Positions 8,191 to 15,556 of a stretch of DNA of 64,000 nt are shown in pieces. Each line of letters opens with the position of its first letter. Position 1 is the first letter of the stretch. This DNA comes from Hassallia sp050875635 (GTDB lineage Bacteria; Cyanobacteriota; Cyanobacteriia; Cyanobacteriales; Nostocaceae): assembly GCF_050875635.1 (NCBI RefSeq), contig NZ_JBPAOH010000010.1, forward strand, positions 1 through 64,000, given 5' to 3'. The position numbers and the translations under genes are program-made. The notes under the pieces were generated by a model. That model saw only the letters and a program-made list of their open reading frames with translations. It was not told the origin of the DNA and made no database searches.

Positions 8191-8300
8191 GTACTTGTGG
8201 AAAATTAATTAGGCATTTTTGTATAGAGGGACAGAGAACAAAAATATAATTCCCTAGTAAATATACAAATAAATTTGCCTACTTACTTAGGAGGAATATA

Positions 8301-9224
8301 ATGAACGACCAATTACCACTTATTATCGAGTGTCGTTGTAACGAAATAACCTATCGGGAGGACAATCCTGCTTTACCCTACTCTCCAAAAGAGATCATCC
8401 GCGAAGCAGTTCGTGCCTGGGAAGCAGGGGCTTCGATTTTCCATTGGCACGGGCGAGATCCAGATAGTGGGAAACCACGCAACGAAGTTGAACTCTATCT
8501 CGAAGTGATACAGGGAATTCGCGAACAGACGGATCTCCTAATCCATCCGACGCTTGGCTACATTACACAGAATCAGGTAGAGGATCGCGTCCGGCACATT
8601 TTGGCAGTGAACGACGATCCAGTGCTGCGGGTTGACATGGTGCCAGTGGATTTCGGATCGCTCAACGTGGACTTCTGGAATCCCCAGGCGAAACAGTTTA
8701 CTAGCTACGACCAAGTGTACGTTAATACTCGTGATAACCTCAGGGCGGTGCTTGAAGTATTCAAAAAGCACAATCTCTACGTCAGTTCAGTCTGTTGGGA
8801 CGTAGGGCAAATGCGAACAGCGCGTTGCTTCCAGGAAATGGGACTTCTGCCACGGGAAACGCTTTGGGAGTTTGTCTTTACTGGGGAAGTGATGCCTGCT
8901 GGAGCTGCGGCGACTATACCGGGTTTGCAGGCGTTCGTGGCTGAGGTTCCTGCGGGTAACCAGTGGCTAGCACTTTGCTGGAATGGAGACGTAATGAGGG
9001 TGGCAGCCTGGGCAATCACGCTTGGCGGACACGTCGGAATTGGACTTGGAGATTATTCTTACACTCGCTTTGGTAAGCCGCATAATGGCGAGTTAGTAGA
9101 AAAGGTTGCGAAGATGGCACATACACTCGGTCGGGAAGTTGCAACGCCAGCGCAAACCCGCGAGATCCTGAAGATGTCGCCGCGAGCTTTTCTGCAAAAA
9201 GAACTACAGGCAACTGCTATCTAA
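8301..9224 (+). CDS. BKACE family protein (DUF849, beta-keto acid cleavage enzyme-like)
   Basis: A 307-residue TIM-barrel protein with AGGAGG at 8289-8294 before the ATG. BKACE enzymes condense a beta-keto acid with acetyl-CoA and split it into a CoA thioester and acetoacetate; the founding member is Kce of lysine fermentation. Here the zinc-binding HxH is present (FHWHGRD, His48, His50, Arg52), with Glu15 in CRCNEI. The C-terminal signature, usually GG-VRVGLED and supplying the third ligand Glu, reads GGHVGIGLGD, so Arg and Glu are both lost. Activity may therefore differ. Codons are GC-richer (many CGC, GCG, CTC) than in the adjacent hydrolases, suggesting separate acquisition. Confidence 0.85.
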   Translation: MNDQLPLIIECRCNEITYREDNPALPYSPKEIIREAVRAWEAGASIFHWHGRDPDSGKPRNEVELYLEVIQGIREQTDLLIHPTLGYITQNQVEDRVRHILAVNDDPVLRVDMVPVDFGSLNVDFWNPQAKQFTSYDQVYVNTRDNLRAVLEVFKKHNLYVSSVCWDVGQMRTARCFQEMGLLPRETLWEFVFTGEVMPAGAAATIPGLQAFVAEVPAGNQWLALCWNGDVMRVAAWAITLGGHVGIGLGDYSYTRFGKPHNGELVEKVAKMAHTLGREVATPAQTREILKMSPRAFLQKELQATAI

Positions 9225-9315
9225 TAGCATTTCACACAAACCCTGATACACATAGCTTTCAAAGTAGGGGCACATGAGCATTGCTCATTGGTGTCAACTT
9301 AAGGTAAAACCCAGT

Positions 9316-9443
9316 CCCGCAAGGAAATGAATTTCCTTGCTAATAGCTAAAGTCATCTAAAGATGACTAAAATAATGTGAAAAATATAATAGTAAACTTC
9401 AGTTTACTTTAGCTATTAGCCCGGAAATTTATTTCCGGGCGGG
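9316..9443. mobile_element. MITE-like element with 38-bp terminal inverted repeats
   Basis: Arms at 9316-9353 and 9406-9443 are inverted copies differing at a few places, all beginning CCCGC and ending CTAATAGCTAAAGT. Each arm holds its own small palindrome (AAGGAAAT..ATTTCCTT left, CCGGAAAT..ATTTCCGG right), and the differences keep the pairing. The 52-bp centre is AT-rich and non-coding. This is a non-autonomous, foldable element lying between the BKACE gene and hydrolase paralogue B. Confidence 0.7.
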
Positions 9444-9518
9444 TGAGAAAGCCAACACAAATGTAGGATGGGCAATGCTTGTCCTACAGAAAAATGTAAC
9501 TGCGATCGCTCAAAAATC

Positions 9519-10340
9519 ATGAAACAAAAGATTAAACGAGCTTTTTTAGACACAGAAGATGGACAGATTCTTTATCGCATCGGTGGTGAGGGTGAACCGA
9601 TACTTTTAATGCACATGAACCCCCGCAGTAGTGATGAATATCGCGAACTCATGCCTATCCTTGCTGAACACAGACGAGTCATAGCAATGGATTTAATGGG
9701 GTTTGGTGATTCGGATAAGCCACCAAGAATGTATACAATTGCCGACTACGCGAAAACAGCGATCGCTCTTTTAGATGAATTAGGTATAGAAAAAACGAGC
9801 ATTCTGGGAAACCATACAGGTGCTTTTGTGGCTGGAGAAGTAGCAGCAACTTATGGCGATCGCATTGAAAAACTAATCTTAGGTAACGTAGCTGGTTTTG
9901 GTGAGGGAGGACAAGCAGAGCTATTCAGAAGATTTGATGAAGGTTTTAAAATCAAAGAAGATGGCTCTCACCTCATGGAAAGATGGTTAGCCCGTTCTCG
10001 ATACGTAGGCTCTGCCGAATTAAATCACCGTTGGGTTTTAGACGATTTAAAATGTTTTGGTCATCCTTTGTACGCAGTTTGGGCTGTAGGCAATTACTGT
10101 CTAGATGCACCAGAAATATTTCGTGCCATCGAGTGTCCAACTCTGATTATTTGGGGAATTGATGATGTCAAAGAATTTGAAAAACTGAGTTTAGCAAAAG
10201 CTGGCGATCGCTATTTTCTTTCTCAAGCAATTCCTCATGGCAAAGTCGTTGAATTTGCACAAGGAACAATTTGCATGATGAATCAGATACCTGAAGAAGT
10301 AGCGAAGGCAGTAATCGAATTTCTGAACAATTCGGAATAG
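9519..10340 (+). CDS. Alpha/beta-hydrolase-fold protein with altered nucleophile (paralogue B)
   Basis: A 273-residue protein starting at ATG 9519 and closely matching paralogue A along its whole length (RIKRAFLDTEDGQILY versus KIKRAFLDTEDGQILY). The elbow reads G97-N-H-T-G101: His99 stands where Ser should be, a GxHTG form I recall from some atypical alpha/beta-hydrolase-fold proteins. The acid region IIWGIDD keeps Asp, unlike paralogue A (ILSGEKA). The histidine region reads QGTICMMNQIPEE with no His. It therefore shares with paralogue A the loss of Ser and His but keeps a different residue in the elbow. Role unknown. Confidence 0.85.
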   Translation: MKQKIKRAFLDTEDGQILYRIGGEGEPILLMHMNPRSSDEYRELMPILAEHRRVIAMDLMGFGDSDKPPRMYTIADYAKTAIALLDELGIEKTSILGNHTGAFVAGEVAATYGDRIEKLILGNVAGFGEGGQAELFRRFDEGFKIKEDGSHLMERWLARSRYVGSAELNHRWVLDDLKCFGHPLYAVWAVGNYCLDAPEIFRAIECPTLIIWGIDDVKEFEKLSLAKAGDRYFLSQAIPHGKVVEFAQGTICMMNQIPEEVAKAVIEFLNNSE

Positions 10341-10348
10341 TTCAGCCT

Positions 10349-10801
10349 CTATTCCAAGATTGCTGTACACTTAATCTCTACGATTAGTCCTGGTGTAGAT
10401 AAAGCAGTTATCCCAAATCCCGTCCAAGTAGGAAAGTTATTAGTGAAATAGCGATCTTTTACTTTCATAAACAGCGGCAGGTGTGGAATGGTAAATTGTT
10501 GCTCTGAAGCACCAGAAGACTGAACTTGCAAATTACCGAGATTTCCCCCTGTCACATGGTAAGTAATCATCTCTACCACATCGTCAAAAGTCGCTCCTGC
10601 TGCTGAAAGTACCTTTTTCACATTCTCGAAAGTCTGGACAAATTGGGCTTCTATTCCCTCTACTACCTGTAAATTTTCATCGCGTCCTACCTGTCCTGAG
10701 ATATATAATGTATTGCCTACCTTAATGCCAGGGCAGTAGTGATACTTTTCATATAAAATTTCCATTCCTTTGGGGATAATGACTTCACGGGTCTTCACCA
10801 T
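10349..10801 (-). CDS. Rid-family protein (YjgF/YER057c/UK114)
   Basis: A 150-residue Rid-family protein with the core YISGQVGRDENLQVV, FENVKKVLSAAGATFDDVVEMITYHV and a C-terminal VEIKCTAI. Canonical RidA hydrolyses reactive enamines and imines using an arginine in the P-x-R-S segment near the end. Here that place reads FPTWTGFG, so Trp replaces Arg, as in the Arg-lacking Rid subfamilies whose activities are mostly unknown. GGAG lies about 10 bases before the ATG. It is convergent with hydrolase B, only 8 bp away, and is followed 5' by the aldolase gene on the same strand (32-bp gap), probably as an aldolase-rid operon. Confidence 0.85.
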   Translation of the reverse strand: MVKTREVIIPKGMEILYEKYHYCPGIKVGNTLYISGQVGRDENLQVVEGIEAQFVQTFENVKKVLSAAGATFDDVVEMITYHVTGGNLGNLQVQSSGASEQQFTIPHLPLFMKVKDRYFTNNFPTWTGFGITALSTPGLIVEIKCTAILE

Positions 10802-10833
10802 CTAAATAGCTCCACAATTTTTAAACTGAAATT

Positions 10834-11628
10834 TTAACCTCTCATGGCAGTGACAATCGAGCGTGCAGCATCAGTCAGCAACCAACCATCAGCAGCAGGT
10901 ATCACGAAATCATAACCCTTAGCGAACAGTTCGCGACCTCCGGCAGCATAACGACTGACACCCCCAAGCCAACAATCGGGGGTGGAGCGAACTATCGCTT
11001 CAGCTTCCGCCATCAGTCGGTTAAGTTCTGAATTATCGTAAGTTCCTAATTTAGTCAGTGCAGCAAAATCGTCCACGATGTCTGCCATCAGATCGCCTGC
11101 TCCTAAAACTACCATATCGATCCCGTCAACTGCGGCAATTTCCTTAACATTCTCGAAACCCCGACGGGTTTCGGCGATAACGGCTAGAAGTAGGTTCTCT
11201 CGATAATTGGCAGGATACTCTAGCTCTGCCAAACCCCAGTTGGCTACTCGGGACTCCGGATAACCAACACCTCGGTGTCCGCCATGAGGTCGATAGCGGG
11301 TTGCAGCAACGATTGCTCGCGCTTCATCTGCTGATTCTACAGTCGGAACTAGTATACCTTCCACGCCCATGTCCAAGGCTCGCTTGATATAGACTGGATC
11401 GTGTGAAGGCACACGCAAAATGCAGGTGACATCTGTTGCCTGAGCAGCACGGAGTTGCTCTACTATAACGTGCATATCCGTAGCGCCATGTTCGTGGTCG
11501 AAGATAAACGCATCGAACCCACACATAGAAAGAAGTTCGATTGAGTCACTATCTGAGAAAAAAATCAAGCAACCGATTGGTTGGGAATCGGTTTGGAGCA
11601 TTTTCTTCAGCCTATTAGGTCTGAACAT
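10834..11628 (-). CDS. HpcH/HpaI-type aldolase
   Basis: A 264-residue class II pyruvate aldolase of the HpcH/HpaI family (2-keto-3-deoxy sugar acid or 4-hydroxy-2-oxo acid aldolases). The active site is intact: FDHEHG (His45), ILRVPSHDP (Arg72), and metal ligands Glu153 (IAETRRG) and Asp179 (LGAGDL). Such enzymes split a hydroxy-keto acid into pyruvate and an aldehyde. With the aldehyde dehydrogenase at 15557 it could form a C-C cleavage and oxidation step. Codon use is GC-rich compared with hydrolase B and the DUF3598 gene, as in the BKACE gene. Confidence 0.9.
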   Translation of the reverse strand: MFRPNRLKKMLQTDSQPIGCLIFFSDSDSIELLSMCGFDAFIFDHEHGATDMHVIVEQLRAAQATDVTCILRVPSHDPVYIKRALDMGVEGILVPTVESADEARAIVAATRYRPHGGHRGVGYPESRVANWGLAELEYPANYRENLLLAVIAETRRGFENVKEIAAVDGIDMVVLGAGDLMADIVDDFAALTKLGTYDNSELNRLMAEAEAIVRSTPDCWLGGVSRYAAGGRELFAKGYDFVIPAADGWLLTDAARSIVTAMRG

Positions 11629-11664
11629 AATTCGCTATACTATATATCACCTCTAACGCCTCAA

Positions 11665-11742
11665 TAATTGTATAATAAATATCCACCCAATCTCCTTGAT
11701 GACGAACCAAAACGGATATTTCTTCTCGGATGAAAGTTGCGA
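11665..11742 (-). pseudogene. N-terminal remnant of a DUF3598-type gene
   Basis: Minus-strand translation gives FIREEISVLVRHQGDWVDIY, clearly related to the start of the intact DUF3598 protein at 15085-15531 (IKEEMPVLFRHQGDWVGTY). The DNA over CCCAATCTCCTTGAT is identical in both. The remnant has no start codon and drifts into unrelated sequence just upstream of the aldolase. The 98-residue + strand open frame that covers it is spurious. The rest of the gap, to 11954, holds no gene I can support. Confidence 0.75.
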
Positions 11743-11954
11743 TCGCACTTTTTTTATTTACAGTATTTTGTTAATAAATCGTCACTTGCTAAAAGTTAGA
11801 CAATATTTAGATATTCGCATTACCGAGTCACAATCTGAGGATGCGATCGCTTCTTTCTACTTTTTAGTCTTTCTGCTGTTCGTTCAACAATGTGAAAATC
11901 TAAATTTTCGTCTCCTAAAAACTTCAAGAAACTTTCTTCTCCAAATCAGCTTAA

Positions 11955-13343
11955 TCACTGAAGCCTCCGTTTCACTTCTTCAGCCAAATTAGCCAATTCT
12001 ACTTCTACTTGTTCGCCTGTTTTTAAATCTTTGAGCGAGGATTTTTGCGCTGCGGCTTCTTCAGAACCAATAATTATACAGAATTGAATTCCTTGCTTTT
12101 CTGCTAGCTGGAATTGTTTACCCAATCCTCGTTTGTCAAAACTAGTTATAACATTAATGCCAGCCTTACGGAGCATTTGAGACACATTTAAATAAATCGG
12201 CATCAAATCCTCTTGCATATTTACTACCATCACTTGTGCTGGTGTGGCAGCTAAGGTATTGAGAATACCAGCTTTTAACAATCTACTAATTAAGCGAGTT
12301 AAGCCGATAGAAATGCCAACACCTGGCATTTTCTCACCGATAAATGTCCCGACTAACTCTTCATATCTGCCACCAGAGCAAATACTGCCTAAAGCTTCAT
12401 GTCCTAATAAAGTTGTTTCATAAACTGTACCCGTATAATAATCAAGACCGCGAGCGATCGCTAAATCTATACAAAACCTATTTTCAGCAACTCCAAGATT
12501 ACGTACACCTGCAATCACCGTTTCTATTTCAGCAACTCCCAGACTAAATTGCTCGGCTTCTGGCAGATTTTGCGCGAGATGTTTGAGTTTATCTAATACC
12601 TCATCAACTGTACCGTCAATTTTAATAAAATCAATTATTTTTTGGGTTTGGTCTGCTAAAATCCCTTCTTTTTCTAATTCTTGCTTAACTTTAACTTCGC
12701 CGATTTTTTCTAAATTATCAATGATGCCAATACAGGATTTAATTTTATTCTCTGCAATACCTACTGACTTAAAGAAACCTGTAAGAATTTTCCGATTATT
12801 GATGCGAATTAAGAAATCACCGATATTCACAGCTTCAAATATTTCAGAGATAATTGCAGGCATCTGAGCATCATAAAGTAAGCTGAGTTCCCGACGAGCA
12901 ACTACATCAATATCGCACTGACGAAACTGACGAAAACGCCCATCTTTTGCTCTTTCCCCACGGAAAACTACATCCATTTGATAGCGGGCAAAGGGAAAGG
13001 TTAATTCATTTAAGTGACGGGCAATATAAGCCGCGAGGGGGACTGTTTGGTCAAATTTTAATGCTCTGGCTTCTGAACCGGTTTCACCCGCTTTATCCCT
13101 CTCTGCTTGTCGATTTGGTGGCAGGATGGGGTCAATCCCATAAATAATATTGTCGCCTTGATTACCTTTGGCTTGCAGAACTTCTAAGCGTTCTACAGCC
13201 GGAGTTTCAATAGGTGTAAATCCATAACTTTCAAAAACTCTACGGATGGTGTCTAGCAAATATAATTCCAAGCGCTTTTCGCTAGGAAGAAATTCGGGAA
13301 ATCCGCTAGGGGTGGAAAAATTTATTTTATCAGCTTTTGCCAT
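11955..13343 (-). CDS. hisS: Histidyl-tRNA synthetase
   Basis: A 462-residue complete class II synthetase. Motif 2 is FRGERAKDGRFRQFRQCDID, the histidine-specific signature is ARGLDYYTG, and the C-terminal anticodon-binding domain (VMVVNMQEDLMPIYLNV to the end) is present. The N-terminus (TPSGFPEFLPSEKR) differs from the common bacterial RGT-DILP form. It resembles the 462-residue type annotated as one of two HisRS proteins in Nostoc. HisZ, the regulatory paralogue, lacks this complete set, so a real synthetase is more likely. Its place inside a catabolic-looking island is unusual. It may be the only HisRS, a second copy, or a bystander. Confidence 0.93.
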   Translation of the reverse strand: MAKADKINFSTPSGFPEFLPSEKRLELYLLDTIRRVFESYGFTPIETPAVERLEVLQAKGNQGDNIIYGIDPILPPNRQAERDKAGETGSEARALKFDQTVPLAAYIARHLNELTFPFARYQMDVVFRGERAKDGRFRQFRQCDIDVVARRELSLLYDAQMPAIISEIFEAVNIGDFLIRINNRKILTGFFKSVGIAENKIKSCIGIIDNLEKIGEVKVKQELEKEGILADQTQKIIDFIKIDGTVDEVLDKLKHLAQNLPEAEQFSLGVAEIETVIAGVRNLGVAENRFCIDLAIARGLDYYTGTVYETTLLGHEALGSICSGGRYEELVGTFIGEKMPGVGISIGLTRLISRLLKAGILNTLAATPAQVMVVNMQEDLMPIYLNVSQMLRKAGINVITSFDKRGLGKQFQLAEKQGIQFCIIIGSEEAAAQKSSLKDLKTGEQVEVELANLAEEVKRRLQ

Positions 13344-13473
13344 GCTTTATCCTTGCTAAATTTAGTTCGAGAGTGAAAAAAATGCTAATAGTTTAAAATA
13401 TTATCAAGTAGCGATAAGCATTTCTCAATTAAGAATCACAGTTAAAAATATTACATGATTAAGCGGAATTATC

Positions 13474-13587
13474 TCAGTAGCAACACTCCAAGCGCATATC
13501 TACTAACCCAAGTTGAGTTTTGAGCTTTAGACGACTGAGTAAAACTTCTGTTAATCCTTCACCAGCGGGATAACTGGCATTTTCCAT
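13474..13587 (-). CDS. Small ORF, 37 residues, possible peptide gene
   Basis: Between hisS and the PaO-like gene, the minus strand carries ATG with an upstream AGGA (about 10 bases), then 37 codons and TGA. The product starts MENASYPAGEGLTEV and ends GLVDMRLECCY, with a basic helical middle (LLSRLKLKTQL). It has no histidine, so it is not a His attenuator for hisS. A double Cys near the C-terminus is its only remarkable feature. It could be a small protein, a peptide precursor or a gene remnant; the sequence does not decide. Confidence 0.35.
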   Translation of the reverse strand: MENASYPAGEGLTEVLLSRLKLKTQLGLVDMRLECCY

Positions 13588-13639
13588 TTTTATATCCTAA
13601 TGAATAAGTTGCTGCTAAGTCATTAATCAGAGTTTTTTT

Positions 13640-14992
13640 ATGATAGTGAATTCCAAGATAGAAGAACAAGCAAAACAAACGGCGCTCCAACCTGAGCAAA
13701 ATCAAGAGTTTGATTGGAGGCAATGCTGGTATCCTGTTTGCTTTGTGCAAGATTTACCAAAAAACCAACCCTATAGCTTTTCTTTGTATGACGAACCGTT
13801 CGTTTTATTTAGGGATCAAGACGGGAAGCTTGTCTGTCTGGTAGATCGTTGTCCCCACCGTGCAGCCAAATTTTCTGATGGACAAATAATTGATGGTAAA
13901 ATTGAGTGTTTGTACCACGGTTGGCAATTTGGCAGCGATGGTCAATGTTTGCATATTCCGCAGTTACCAACAAATGCCAAAATTCCGGCTAATGCTTGCG
14001 TAGAGTCATTTGAAGTTGTGGAACGCCAAGGTATCGCTTGGGTATGGGCTGGAGAATCTGAAACGGCTGCTGATGAGCGCATTCCTACTATTGCGGAGTT
14101 GGACAAACCGGAGTTTGTCTCCATAGACTATATGCGTGACCTTCCTTACGACCAAACCTATTTTATAGAAAACGTCATCGACCCAGCTCACGTTAACATC
14201 ATCCACGATGGGATACTAGGCAAGAGAGAATACGCTCGACCGCTAGAGATAGAAGTCCTAGAAAATTCCCTTGCAGGCATTCGTTCTAAAGTTCGGGGGA
14301 TAGGAAGATCCGATAGTAGTTTGGTACAATTGGATTTTATTAGTCCCAACTTAGTTCTCTACACATTTAAGGTTGAACTACCGGGTAAGTCTATCGCTGC
14401 CGGAACCGCTTTGTATTCAATTCCTCTAAGTAAAGATAGATGCCGTATTCTACACAGGAATTATTCTAACACTTCGAGCTGGTTAAATAAACTCAAGCCT
14501 CAGTGGTTAGATCACATTATGGTGAAAAACAGAATATTGGAGGAGGATTTGCAACTTGTTGTCCAACAAAAGGCAGAAATTGAGCGGTTGGGACAAAGTT
14601 TGAAACAAGTTTACTTGCCGCTGAAAACATCTGATACGTTAGTCTTGGAGTACCGCAAGTGGCTGGATAAATTCGCGTCATCTTTACCTTACTATCAAGG
14701 CTATTCCACCTCTAAAAATATAGGCAAGGATGAGAATTCTGTGAACCTAATGCCACTAGACAGGTTCTCGCAACATACACAACTGTGTAGTTCTTGCTCT
14801 GGCGCATATCAAGTAACAAATCGAGTGAAACAAACGTGTGTGGGAGTGGCGATCGCTTTTGCAGCTTTAGCGATACTTTCCGAAGGGTGGATACAAGTCG
14901 CGGCAGTTTCGGCATCTCTTGGGGCAGTTGGTTTGGCAGTTGCTGCTAATAAATTCAAAACCTACTTCGAGCGTTCCTACACTCGTCATTAA
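13640..14992 (+). CDS. Pheophorbide a oxygenase (PaO/Lls1)-like Rieske monooxygenase
   Basis: A 450-residue protein. The Rieske [2Fe-2S] ligands are CPH (Cys71, His73) and CLYHGWQF (Cys90, His93). The mononuclear iron site is IDPAHVNIIH (Asp180, His183, His188). After the catalytic domain come a CSSC pair (Cys382, Cys385) and two C-terminal hydrophobic segments (about 398-440). This C-terminal architecture is that of the PaO/Lls1/TIC55 family, thylakoid or envelope enzymes fed by ferredoxin. Plant PaO opens the pheophorbide a macrocycle. PaO-like proteins are widespread in cyanobacteria and their substrates are mostly unproven. The RCCR homologue 3.3 kb away raises the case for a tetrapyrrole substrate. 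Confidence 0.9.
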   Translation: MIVNSKIEEQAKQTALQPEQNQEFDWRQCWYPVCFVQDLPKNQPYSFSLYDEPFVLFRDQDGKLVCLVDRCPHRAAKFSDGQIIDGKIECLYHGWQFGSDGQCLHIPQLPTNAKIPANACVESFEVVERQGIAWVWAGESETAADERIPTIAELDKPEFVSIDYMRDLPYDQTYFIENVIDPAHVNIIHDGILGKREYARPLEIEVLENSLAGIRSKVRGIGRSDSSLVQLDFISPNLVLYTFKVELPGKSIAAGTALYSIPLSKDRCRILHRNYSNTSSWLNKLKPQWLDHIMVKNRILEEDLQLVVQQKAEIERLGQSLKQVYLPLKTSDTLVLEYRKWLDKFASSLPYYQGYSTSKNIGKDENSVNLMPLDRFSQHTQLCSSCSGAYQVTNRVKQTCVGVAIAFAALAILSEGWIQVAAVSASLGAVGLAVAANKFKTYFERSYTRH

Positions 14993-15004
14993 ACGAATCA
15001 TATC

Positions 15005-15040
15005 AGTAGGGTGCGTTACACTCCGTTAACGCACCCTACT
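15005..15040. terminator. Long stem-loop between convergent genes
   Basis: An inverted repeat with 14-base arms (AGTAGGGTGCGTTA and TAACGCACCCTACT) surrounds an 8-base loop. It lies between the ends of the PaO-like gene (+) and the DUF3598 gene (-), where it could stop both transcripts. The sequence is of a kind repeated in cyanobacterial genomes, so it may also be an interspersed repeat. Confidence 0.55.
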
Positions 15041-15084
15041 AATTGAAGATTGATTTTATCAATGATCTGTGAACGCTCAACTTA

Positions 15085-15531
15085 TTATCGTTGCCGTTCT
15101 TCTTGGATCAGGGTGCGTTGGTAGATTTGATGGTTCTTAAACCAGTGCCAAGTTCGAGCGCGATAGTTATTGTCAGGGCTAATTTGGATCATTTCATATA
15201 AAGACATTTCTGGCATTGTCTTATAAGAAAACCACAAAATCACGGTGGAATCGTCTGCTTCCCAGGCTTTTCCTTGAATGCGTTCTGTATCAAACCAGAG
15301 TTTTTTATCTTGGTAGGTTGCGGGAAACTGATGTTCTTCGTATTTACCGTCAGACCACTTGTAGCGATTAACTTGGTAGTAGGGATAAGGACCGGTTTCT
15401 GGAAACTCACAGGTTAAGTGAGATTCATGCTTGTTGAGGATTTTTCCTTCTGTATCAACTAGTGTATACGTTCCTACCCAATCTCCTTGATGGCGGAAAA
15501 GAACGGGCATTTCTTCTTTGATGGTAGACAT
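15085..15531 (-). CDS. DUF3598 family protein
   Basis: A 148-residue protein with PVLFRHQGDWVGTYTLVD at the start, then GPYPYYQVNRYKWSDGKYEEH, LWFDTERIQGKAWEAD and MIQISPDNNYRARTWHWFK. The alternating aromatic and polar strands suggest a small beta-barrel of the lipocalin-like sort. I recognise it as DUF3598-like; no activity is known to me. It is the last gene of a likely RCCR-nitrilase-ALDH-DUF3598 transcription unit (26 bp after the ALDH start-to-end junction). A beta-barrel could bind a linear tetrapyrrole or other hydrophobic intermediate, which is inference. A broken relative lies at 11665-11742. Confidence 0.7.
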   Translation of the reverse strand: MSTIKEEMPVLFRHQGDWVGTYTLVDTEGKILNKHESHLTCEFPETGPYPYYQVNRYKWSDGKYEEHQFPATYQDKKLWFDTERIQGKAWEADDSTVILWFSYKTMPEMSLYEMIQISPDNNYRARTWHWFKNHQIYQRTLIQEERQR

Positions 15532-15556
15532 CCACTACTCTCCTTCGTATACAACT

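Noticed and set aside
11696..11992. 98-residue + strand open frame
   Set aside because: It covers the antisense of a DUF3598 remnant and the end of hisS; composition is not protein-like.
11955..13343. HisZ (regulatory subunit of ATP phosphoribosyltransferase)
   Set aside because: Motif 2, the histidine signature and the anticodon-binding domain of HisRS are all present.
13474..13587. Small ORF as a histidine leader peptide of hisS
   Set aside because: It contains no histidine codon and no attenuator structure was seen.
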